Positions 1 through 5,318 of a stretch of 5,632 bases of DNA are shown here, piece by piece. Origin of the DNA: Pseudomonadota bacterium (GTDB taxonomy: Bacteria > Pseudomonadota > Gammaproteobacteria > Burkholderiales > SG8-41); the NCBI GenBank assembly GCA_023431245.1, contig JAEYXO010000401.1:1-5632 (forward strand), given 5' to 3'. Numbering within the stretch: position 1 is the stretch's first letter; every line of letters begins with the position of its first letter. The position numbers were made by a program, and so were the translations under genes. The notes under the pieces are model-generated. The model was given only the letters and a program-made list of their open reading frames with translations, made no database searches and had not been told where the DNA came from.

Positions 1-876
1 CGCCATGACCGCGGTGAGCGCGGTCGCGGCCAGCGGGGGCAACGCGGCGAACGCGGGGACCGCGCGGAACGCGAAGCCGGTGAAGCACGGGCCGACCACG
101 GCCAGCGCCGCGGCCGCGGCGAGGGCCGGGATCAGCGCCGCGATTCCCGTCCCGAGCGCGATCCCTCCGCACAACCGCAAGCCGCCGAAATCCAGGCGGC
201 CCGGAATGTGTTGCCGGCCGACACTGCAGGCAGCGTCACCGAGACTCCGCCTCCGATGCCGGCGGGTGAACAGGGCGGCGAAGAACGCAGCGGCGGCCGC
301 CGCCGCCGCGGACGCCGCGGTGGTGCCGACCGCAGCGGTGAAGCGCGCGCTGAAGGCGGCGCGCCGCAACAGCAGCGTGGCGACCGCGTCTGGTATCCGC
401 GCACGCCCTTTGTTCCGGGACCGGATGTCGCAACGGCGATTCCCAATGCCCTGTACACGCCGGCCGAGGAGACCGTGAAGGAAACGCCGCAGACCAGCGC
501 TCCCTTGACCGCGACCGCGATGCCCTCCGCACCTTTCGTTCCGGCGCCGGAAGCGGTCACCGCAACCCCCGCCCCCGTGCAAACGCAAGCAGCTGATGTG
601 CCGCCGACGCCGCCAGCGGAGCCGATTGTCATGCCGGCTGCCGCAGTGGAAACACCGCAGCCCCGGCAACCGGCTGCCGTCGCTGCGACACCGGCTCCCG
701 CCCCGGTCAGGCTCGACTGGCCTTCAGACCTGCAACAGGTTGAAACCAGCCGCGACCGGCTTCAGGCCGCCGCCCAGAACGCGGATGACGGTGCACCCCG
801 CCGCATCAAACGGGTACGCCCGAAGGTGGAGCATGTCAGCAGCGAACCGCTGCAGCAGGTGGAAACACGGCACTGA
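1..876 (+). CDS. rne: Ribonuclease E, C-terminal part (5'-truncated by window edge)
   Basis: The reading frame is open from base 1 to the TGA at 874-876, giving 291 visible codons; the start lies outside the window. What is seen: an Arg/Gly/Glu-rich stretch over the first ~54 residues (RGERGRGQRGQRGERGDR), a second basic patch GGRRRRGRRGG at visible residues ~98-108, a long Pro/Ala/Val/Thr linker (~132-240), and a basic tail with RIKRVRPK ending in EPLQQVETRH. Such low-complexity sequence with Arg-rich RNA-binding patches is typical of the non-catalytic C-terminal half of RNase E. The 'QVETR'-like ending resembles what I recall of betaproteobacterial RNase E. In the family, this half binds RNA and degradosome partners, while the N-terminal half (not visible) carries the S1 and DNase I-like catalytic domains for endonucleolytic mRNA decay and rRNA/tRNA processing. 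RNase G lacks such a tail, so RNase E is preferred. The motif LQQVET occurs twice (codons at 730-747 and 850-867). An Arg-rich protein of another family remains possible because no catalytic domain is visible. Confidence 0.78.
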   Translation, partial: RHDRGERGRGQRGQRGERGDRAEREAGEARADHGQRRGRGEGRDQRRDSRPERDPSAQPQAAEIQAARNVLPADTAGSVTETPPPMPAGEQGGEERSGGRRRRGRRGGADRSGEARAEGGAPQQQRGDRVWYPRTPFVPGPDVATAIPNALYTPAEETVKETPQTSAPLTATAMPSAPFVPAPEAVTATPAPVQTQAADVPPTPPAEPIVMPAAAVETPQPRQPAAVAATPAPAPVRLDWPSDLQQVETSRDRLQAAAQNADDGAPRRIKRVRPKVEHVSSEPLQQVETRH

Positions 877-912
877 CCCGGAACCGGGGTCGGCGAAAAT
901 GCCGATCATCAG

Positions 913-946
913 AAAAAACGGCGCATGTTTCATGCGCCGTTTTTTT
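913..946 (+). terminator. Rho-independent terminator after rne, probably bidirectional
   Basis: A perfect 9-bp GC-rich inverted repeat (CGGCGCATG at 919-927, CATGCGCCG at 931-939) with a TTT loop is followed by seven T (940-946) and preceded by six A (913-918). The A and T tracts can extend the stem. It lies 36 nt after the rne stop codon. The A-tract on the other side makes it able to act on the minus strand too, where it could stop transcripts that run past the convergent small gene at 1091-1261. Confidence 0.92.
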
Positions 947-1090
947 GCATCATCGCGACGGATTCACCGGACAAACACCGCCAGGCAATGACGCGGTAAT
1001 GTTGGAACTATTTAACTATTTGTTTTTATTGTACTTTTTACATGATTATCTGCAGCGGAACGGCATCATCCGGCCATTCCGGCAGAAACC
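947..1090. other. Non-coding gap between convergent genes, with an AT-rich island
   Basis: No credible gene is seen here. About 1001-1050 is strikingly AT-rich compared with the GC-rich surroundings and includes a perfect tandem repeat of AACTATTT (1006-1013 and 1014-1021), followed by T-rich runs. Weak promoter-like hexamers can be picked out in any such AT-rich stretch, and none has both boxes well matched. The right part (about 1066-1088) holds short CCGG-containing imperfect inverted repeats just past the stop of the minus-strand small gene, without a T-tract. The role of the island is unknown. Confidence 0.5.
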
Positions 1091-1261
1091 TCAGGTCTGC
1101 GGCGGCGCATCCTTGACGGCCTCGCCATCCGGCGATGACACGGCGCCCTCGGCAGGCTGTGTTCCCTGCTCCGCCAGCTTGCGCAGCCGCTTTTCCTCTT
1201 TCTTCTGCTTTTTGGCCAGTTCCCGCTGCCGCTTCGCAAATCCGTAATTCGGTTGTGCCAT
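1091..1261 (-). CDS. Small basic, charged conserved-type protein (56 aa), function unknown
   Basis: This reads as a 56-aa protein starting MAQPNYGFAKRQRELAKK and ending DAPPQT at a TGA (1091-1093). Residues ~9-30 are dense in Lys, Arg and Glu (KRQRELAKKQKKEEKRLRK) and would form a highly charged helix. Residues 31-56 are Ala/Pro/Gly/Glu-rich and probably disordered. There is no signal peptide or membrane segment, so it should be cytoplasmic. The start is decided by a strong AGGAG at 1270-1274, eight bases upstream of the ATG. The NY-F-KRQ-ELAKK opening matches what I recall of small hypothetical proteins common in betaproteobacteria; no function is known to me. The Lys/Arg helix would suit nucleic acid or ribosome binding, but that is only inference. 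It follows pckG on the same strand after 88 nt with a terminator-like hairpin between, so it is either its own unit or reached by readthrough. A longer reading frame in another phase over this place (1038-1283) lacks these features. Confidence 0.82.
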   Translation of the reverse strand: MAQPNYGFAKRQRELAKKQKKEEKRLRKLAEQGTQPAEGAVSSPDGEAVKDAPPQT

Positions 1262-1269
1262 GGGCGTTT

Positions 1270-1274
1270 CTCCT
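1270..1274 (-). promoter_or_regulatory. Ribosome binding site of the 56-aa gene
   Basis: The minus strand reads AGGAG with an 8-base spacer to the ATG at 1261-1259. This supports the short frame over the overlapping longer frame, whose start lies upstream of this site. Confidence 0.8.
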
Positions 1275-1281
1275 GTTGATC

Positions 1282-1318
1282 AAATGAAACGGCGACCCCG
1301 CGTCAGCAGGATCGCCGT
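1282..1318 (-). terminator. Probable terminator of pckG
   Basis: On the minus strand, 32 nt after the pckG stop codon, ACGGCGATCC (1318-1309) pairs with GGGTCGCCGT (1298-1289): ten base pairs with one T-G wobble and a 10-nt loop. It is followed by TTCATTT (1288-1282). The stem is strong but the T-tract is interrupted and short, so termination may be partial, leaving some readthrough into the 56-aa gene. Confidence 0.55.
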
Positions 1319-1349
1319 AGCTGCTGCAACCGCGTGGACCGCGCGCGGC

Positions 1350-3188
1350 TTATAACGTCTGCTCCAGCACCTTGCGCTGCACGGTCATTTCCGCCGGCAG
1401 GCGCGATCCGAGCCTGCCGAACAGTTCATCGTGATCCTTGATCTCGGCACGCCAGGCATCACGGTCGACGTGTATCAGCGCGTCAAAGGTCTCGCGGCTG
1501 AATCCGGACAGGCCGTCCCATTCGATGTCCTCATAACGCGGCATGTTGCCGATCGGCGTCTCGGTCGCACCGGACCTGCCTTCGCAGCGTTCCACCACCC
1601 ATTTCAGCACGCGCATGTTGTCGCCGAATCCGGGCCAGATGAATTTGCCGTTGGAATCGCGGCGGAACCAGTTCACCGCGAAAATTTTCGGGGGCTGTTT
1701 GACGTTGGCACCGACGTCCAGCCAGTGCTTGAAATAATCGCCGAAATGGTAGCCGCAGAACGGCAGCATCGCGAAGGGATCGCGGCGCACCACGCCGACC
1801 TTGCCGACGATCGCCGCGGTGGTTTCCGAGGCCATCGTCGCCGCCAGGTAAACGCCGTGCTTCCAGTCTTTCGCTTCGGTCACCAGCGGCACCGTGGTCG
1901 TGCGACGCCCGCCGAACAGGAATGCGCTGATCGGCACGCCCGCGGGGTTTTCCCAGTCGGCGTCCATCGAGGGGATCTGCGCGGCATGGACCGTGAAACG
2001 GGAATTGGGATGCGCGGCAACCCGGCCGCTGTCCGGCGTCCAGGACTTGCCGGTCCAGTCGATCAGGTGCTTCGGCGGCTCCTTGGTCAGCCCTTCCCAC
2101 CAGACGTCACCGTCATCGGTCATCGCGACATTGGTGAAAATGGTGTTCTTTTTCAGCGCAGCGAGGCAGTTCGGATTGGTTTCCTCCGAAGTGCCGGGTG
2201 CGACGCCGAAAGCGCCGTATTCAGGGTTGATCGCGTACAGCCGTCCGTCCGGTCCCGGCTTGATCCAGGCAATGTCCTCGCCGATGGTCGTGACCTTCCA
2301 GCCTTCAAGCCCTTTCGGCGGCACCAGCATGGCCAGATTGGTCTTGCCGCATGCACTGGGGAAAGCGGCCGCGATGTAGTGTTTTTTGCCGCCCGGCGGC
2401 TGGATGCCGAGAATCAGCATGTGCTCGGCGAGCCAGCCCTGCTCCCTGGCCATGATCGAGGCGATGCGCAGCGCGAAACACTTCTTGCCGAGCAGCGCAT
2501 TGCCGCCGTAGCCGCTGCCGAACGACCAGATCAGCTTCTCTTCCGGGAAGTGGGTGATGAATTTGTGTTCCTTGTTGCTCGGCCAGGGAATGTCCTTCTG
2601 GCCCGCGGCGAGCGGCATGCCGACCGAATGCAGACAGGGCACGAAATCGCCGTCGGCGCCGAGAATGTCCAGCACCTTGCGGCCGATGCGGGTCATGATG
2701 CGCATGCTGACCACCACGTAGGGCGAATCGGTCAGTTCGACGCCGATGTGCGCAATATGGGAACCCAGCGGCCCCATGCTGAACGGAATCACGTACATCG
2801 TGCGCCCGCGCATGCAGCCATCGTACAGCCTGCGCATGGTCGCCTTCATCTCTTCCGGCGGCATCCAGTTGTTGTTGGGACCGGCGTCTTCCTTGTTGCG
2901 GCTGCAGACAAAGGTGCGGTCTTCCATCCGCGCCACGTCATCGGGATCGGAACGTGCGAGGAAACAGCCGGGGCGCTTTTCCTGGTTCAGGCGGATCAGT
3001 GTTCCCGCCTCGACCATCTCGTTGCACAGGCGGTCGTATTCTTCCTTGCTGCCGTCACACCACACGATGCGGTCGGGCTTGGTCAGTTGCGCCACTTCGG
3101 CAACCCAGGCCTTGAGTTTTGCATGAGTGACGTGGGCCGGGCTTTCCATCGCAGGCTGCACCTGCAACCGGGTCGCGGGCTGGTTCAT
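1350..3188 (-). CDS. pckG: Phosphoenolpyruvate carboxykinase (GTP)
   Basis: A 612-aa protein of normal length for GTP-dependent PEPCK (EC 4.1.1.32). It interconverts oxaloacetate + GTP and PEP + GDP + CO2 in the cytosol, the entry to gluconeogenesis from TCA-cycle intermediates. Seen: the nucleotide P-loop FPSACGKTN at residues ~276-284 with the reactive family Cys at ~280; the kinase-2/metal segment IGEDIAW (~302-308); GYGGNALLGKKC (~226-237); the HPNSRFT segment (~393-399); FGGRR (~425-429); the mobile omega-lid region around ASETTAA (~453-459); and NWFRRD (~506-511). By alignment from memory with vertebrate PEPCK, the metal ligands are Lys236, His256 and Asp305, all present, so the enzyme should be active. 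The ATG at 3188 is chosen because AGGAG lies seven bases upstream; a TTG directly before it (3191) would leave only four. It is separated from the upstream MFS gene by a terminator-like hairpin, which suggests its own promoter, although I cannot identify one. ATP-type PckA is excluded by these motifs. Confidence 0.98.
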   Translation of the reverse strand: MNQPATRLQVQPAMESPAHVTHAKLKAWVAEVAQLTKPDRIVWCDGSKEEYDRLCNEMVEAGTLIRLNQEKRPGCFLARSDPDDVARMEDRTFVCSRNKEDAGPNNNWMPPEEMKATMRRLYDGCMRGRTMYVIPFSMGPLGSHIAHIGVELTDSPYVVVSMRIMTRIGRKVLDILGADGDFVPCLHSVGMPLAAGQKDIPWPSNKEHKFITHFPEEKLIWSFGSGYGGNALLGKKCFALRIASIMAREQGWLAEHMLILGIQPPGGKKHYIAAAFPSACGKTNLAMLVPPKGLEGWKVTTIGEDIAWIKPGPDGRLYAINPEYGAFGVAPGTSEETNPNCLAALKKNTIFTNVAMTDDGDVWWEGLTKEPPKHLIDWTGKSWTPDSGRVAAHPNSRFTVHAAQIPSMDADWENPAGVPISAFLFGGRRTTTVPLVTEAKDWKHGVYLAATMASETTAAIVGKVGVVRRDPFAMLPFCGYHFGDYFKHWLDVGANVKQPPKIFAVNWFRRDSNGKFIWPGFGDNMRVLKWVVERCEGRSGATETPIGNMPRYEDIEWDGLSGFSRETFDALIHVDRDAWRAEIKDHDELFGRLGSRLPAEMTVQRKVLEQTL

Positions 3189-3195
3189 CAAGGAA

Positions 3196-3200
3196 CTCCT
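3196..3200 (-). promoter_or_regulatory. Ribosome binding site of pckG (decides the ATG start)
   Basis: The minus strand reads AGGAG, then seven bases, then the ATG at 3188-3186. A TTG codon immediately upstream of this ATG is in frame but sits too close to the site, so the ATG is preferred. Confidence 0.8.
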
Positions 3201-3225
3201 CTTGCGGAAGGCATTGATTTTTATG

Positions 3226-3267
3226 AAAAAACAAAGGCAAAGCGAAATTTGGGGATTTCGCTCTGCC
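3226..3267 (-). terminator. Hairpin with T-tract between the MFS gene and pckG
   Basis: On the minus strand GGCAGAGCGAAAT (3267-3255) pairs with ATTTCGCTTTGCC (3248-3236): a perfect inner 8-bp stem, one mismatch, then 4 bp more, with the loop CCCCAA. It is followed by TTTGTTTTTT (3235-3226). It sits about 40 nt after the MFS stop codon, as expected for a Rho-independent terminator of the GST-MFS unit. It ends only 37 nt before the pckG start, so it may instead, or also, lie in the pckG leader and act as an attenuator. Confidence 0.8.
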
Positions 3268-3306
3268 CGACCCCGCGAATTTTACATCAAATTGTCAAAA
3301 ACCGGG

Positions 3307-4482
3307 TCAGGCCGCGGCCGGCGCCCTGCGGTCGCGCAGGAACAGGATCGCAAGTCCCGTGAGCAGCAGAAAGGGAATCGCACCGTAATTCATGATTTCC
3401 CAGCCGCGCGCCGAAAACAGCCATCCGGAGGATGCCGAACTGATGGCCATGGTGATGAATATGGCCATGTCGTTGGCGCCCTGCACCTTCGCCTTTTCCG
3501 CAGGCGCATGGGTTTCCGTGAGCAGCGTGGTTCCGCCCAGATACATGAAATTCCAGCCGATGCCGATCAGCACCAGGGCGGCCCAGAAATGCAGCACCTC
3601 GATGCCCGACAGCGCAATGGCCACGCAGGCAAGGCTCAGCAGGACACCGGTGAACATGATGCTGCGCACCCCGAAGCGCTTGATCAGAGACCCGGTGAAG
3701 AATGACGGCGCGAACATGGCGACGACATGCCACTGGATCACGAATGCCGCATCGCTGAAGGGATGCTCGCAGGACTGCATGGCCAGGGGCGTCGCCGTCA
3801 TCAGCAGGTTCATCACGCCGTAACCGATCATGCCCGAGAGCACGGCAACGATGAAAGCCGGCTGCCTGGCGATTTCCGACAGCGGCCTGCCCCGCTCTTT
3901 CTGCTCGGCCGCGCTGAGCCGCGGAATGTCCATCATTCTCTGCAATACCAGCGCCAGCACGCAGAATCCGGTCAGCGCGAGATAGGTCGCAAGAAATTCG
4001 GTGCCGAGAAAATCCTTGGTCAGCTTGCTGGTCTGCGGACCGAGCACCCCGCCGACCAGGCCGCCGGCCATCACCAGTGAAATCGCCTTGCTCTTGAAAT
4101 CGGCGCCGGCGACGTCAGCCGCGGCGAAGCGGTAGTACTGTCCCGAGGCATTGTAAATGCCCATCACCAGCGTTCCGGCGCAGAGCAGCCAGAAACTGTG
4201 GCTGTGAATCGCATAACCGCAGATCAGCGCGCCGAGGATGCCGACCAGGGTTCCCGCGCTGAAGCCGTTGACGCGGCCGATGCGCCGCATCAACTGTGAA
4301 ACAAGCACCGTGGACAGCGCCGCGCCGACGACATATGCCGTCACCGGCAGCGTGGCCAGCGACTTGTTTTCCGCCAGCGCAAAACCGGCCAGGCCGTTGA
4401 CCGAAATCAGGATCGTGTTGTTGGTGAACAGCAGCGCCTGGGCCGCGCAAAGCAGCGCGACGTTTTTCCTCTCGGCGTTCAA
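3307..4482 (-). CDS. MFS transporter, substrate unknown
   Basis: A 391-aa integral inner-membrane protein with the layout of a 12-helix major facilitator. Hydrophobic segments run from residue ~8 to ~180 (first six helices). A polar central loop follows at ~181-208 (RMMDIPRLSAAEQKERGRP), then a second hydrophobic half at ~209-382, ending in RDRRAPAAA. The short basic loop LMRRIGRVNG (~64-73) lies at the position of the MFS loop 2-3 motif, and an equivalent LIKRFGVRS (~266-274) lies in the second half. A distinctive segment, THAPAEKAKVQGANDM (~324-339), precedes helix 11. The start is a TTG at 4482-4480: no ATG occurs before the first helix, and MNAERKN fits the N-terminus expected of similar proteins from memory. 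No clear Shine-Dalgarno sequence is visible. It lies 35 nt downstream of the GST-like gene on the same strand, so the two are probably co-transcribed and possibly translationally linked. The direction of transport and the substrate cannot be told from the sequence. Confidence 0.92.
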   Translation of the reverse strand: MNAERKNVALLCAAQALLFTNNTILISVNGLAGFALAENKSLATLPVTAYVVGAALSTVLVSQLMRRIGRVNGFSAGTLVGILGALICGYAIHSHSFWLLCAGTLVMGIYNASGQYYRFAAADVAGADFKSKAISLVMAGGLVGGVLGPQTSKLTKDFLGTEFLATYLALTGFCVLALVLQRMMDIPRLSAAEQKERGRPLSEIARQPAFIVAVLSGMIGYGVMNLLMTATPLAMQSCEHPFSDAAFVIQWHVVAMFAPSFFTGSLIKRFGVRSIMFTGVLLSLACVAIALSGIEVLHFWAALVLIGIGWNFMYLGGTTLLTETHAPAEKAKVQGANDMAIFITMAISSASSGWLFSARGWEIMNYGAIPFLLLTGLAILFLRDRRAPAAA

Positions 4483-4517
4483 TTCGGCTGTGCTCGCTCG
4501 CGGGTGCGGGTTCCCGG

Positions 4518-5213
4518 TCAGCGCTTCTGGAACTGCGTCTTGCCGAACATGACCTCGCGCGCCTTGTCGTCGACCGGATTGCTGTTTGATTCACCGGCCA
4601 GGACCTGCAGGGCGCGCTGCACCGCCGGACGCGCGTTGATGGCGTCAAACCAGCGCCTGGCATGCGGGTATTCGTTCATGTCGATGCCGCGGCTGTCGGC
4701 GCCGCGCATCCACGGAAAGATCGCCATGTCGGCAATGGTGTATTCATCGCAGGCCACGAATTCCGATTGCGCCAGCTGCTTGTCCAGCACATGGGTCAGC
4801 CGGTTGGCTTCGTTGGTGTAACGCTCGATCGCGTACTCGATCTTGTCCTTGGCGTAGCGGCGGAAATGGTTGGCCTGGCCGAACATCGGGCCGACGCCGC
4901 CCATCTGCCACATCAACCATTGCATGCAGGACCAGCGCTGGCTGATGTCATCGGGCAGGAATTTCCCGGATTTCGAAGCCAGATAAAGCAGGATCGCGCC
5001 CGACTCCATCAGTGACAGCGGTTTGCCGCCGGGACCATCAGGGTTGACGATCGCGGGAATGCGGTTGTTCGGGCTGATTTTCAGGAACTCGGGCGCGAAC
5101 TGTTCGCCGGTGCGGATATTCACGCCGTGCACCCGGTACGGCAGTCCGGTTTCCTCCAGCATGATGTGGATCTTGTGGCCGTTGGGTGTTGCCCAGCTGT
5201 AGAGCTCGATCAT
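4518..5213 (-). CDS. Glutathione S-transferase family protein, YfcG/YghU-type (disulfide-bond oxidoreductase-like)
   Basis: A 231-aa protein with an N-terminal thioredoxin-fold domain (~1-80) and an all-helical C-terminal domain (~90-205). The opening MIELYSWATPNGHK has Thr9 and Asn11 of the TPNGHK motif that marks the Nu-class/YfcG group, in place of the catalytic Tyr, Ser or Cys of classical GSTs. SPNNRIPAI (~47-55) carries the cis-Pro at 53; MESGAILLYLA (~69-79) carries the glutathione-binding Glu-Ser pair at 70-71; QWLMWQMGGVGPM (~98-110) and YAIERY (~127-132) match E. coli YfcG closely. YTIADMA (~158-164) is the family's N-capping box. Known members bind glutathione or its disulfide and reduce small disulfides or organic peroxides rather than conjugating well; the same activity is inferred here. 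It is cytosolic. GGAG at 5219-5222, five bases before the ATG, fixes the start. The residues after ~205 form a polar tail. It is probably the first gene of an operon with the MFS transporter downstream. Confidence 0.95.
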   Translation of the reverse strand: MIELYSWATPNGHKIHIMLEETGLPYRVHGVNIRTGEQFAPEFLKISPNNRIPAIVNPDGPGGKPLSLMESGAILLYLASKSGKFLPDDISQRWSCMQWLMWQMGGVGPMFGQANHFRRYAKDKIEYAIERYTNEANRLTHVLDKQLAQSEFVACDEYTIADMAIFPWMRGADSRGIDMNEYPHARRWFDAINARPAVQRALQVLAGESNSNPVDDKAREVMFGKTQFQKR

Positions 5214-5318
5214 GTGGTCTCCGTGTCTGCTCGCATCGGGTCAGGGAAGCGCGAAGTATAGCCCAGCGTGGACGGGGACCCGCCGCTGCGGATTGCTGTT
5301 AATCTCCCTGCCTTCGCG
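5214..5318. promoter_or_regulatory. Divergent intergenic region between the GST-like gene and the second MFS gene
   Basis: A stretch of 105 nt between two divergent starts must hold the promoters of both units unless one starts inside a gene. Facing left it contains the TATACT box and the GGAG ribosome binding site. Facing right, GTTAAT near 5298-5303 is the only AT-rich candidate -10, without a convincing -35. No clear operator palindrome is seen. Confidence 0.45.
5255..5260 (-). promoter_or_regulatory. Possible -10 box of the GST-MFS operon
   Basis: The minus strand reads TATACT, five of six matches to the sigma-70 -10 consensus, in otherwise GC-rich DNA. It would give a leader of about 35 nt before the GST-like ATG at 5213. 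No good -35 hexamer is present 16-18 bases upstream, so the promoter may be weak or activator-dependent. This is inference only. Confidence 0.4.

Noticed and set aside
132..632. A minus-strand frame of 166 codons and a plus-strand frame at 5-478 over the rne tail
   Set aside because: Both are Ala/Gly/Val- or Ala/Arg-rich shadows of the repetitive, GC-rich RNase E coding sequence. The plus-1 frame is open from base 1, ends just before a strong terminator and gives the expected tail motifs.
877..895. Imperfect inverted repeat (ACCCGG / CCGGGGT) just after the rne stop
   Set aside because: The stem is short with a bulge and a two-base loop and lacks a T-tract; the real terminator is the perfect hairpin at 919-939.
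1038..1283. An 81-codon minus-strand frame over the small gene
   Set aside because: It overlaps the 56-aa gene in another phase, its start is upstream of the good AGGAG site rather than behind one, and its translation looks like out-of-frame sequence.
3189..3191. TTG directly upstream of the pckG ATG as the start codon
   Set aside because: It would leave only four bases between AGGAG and the start, while the next codon, ATG, has seven. It changes the protein by a single residue.
3293..3298. Perfect TTGACA (minus strand) as a -35 box for pckG
   Set aside because: At 16-18 bases downstream the sequence is GC-rich (around CGGGGT) with no -10 likeness; the nearby TAAAAT is only 8 bases away. 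It is not called as a promoter, only noted in the findings.
1431..3362. A very long open frame (643 codons) on the plus strand, antisense to pckG
   Set aside because: Its codons lie exactly opposite pckG codons, so stops would appear only where pckG uses TTA, CTA or TCA, which GC-rich genes avoid. The translation is rich in His, Arg, Asp, Val and Gly, shows no domain, and runs on past the pckG start only through the leader. It is a codon-bias shadow.
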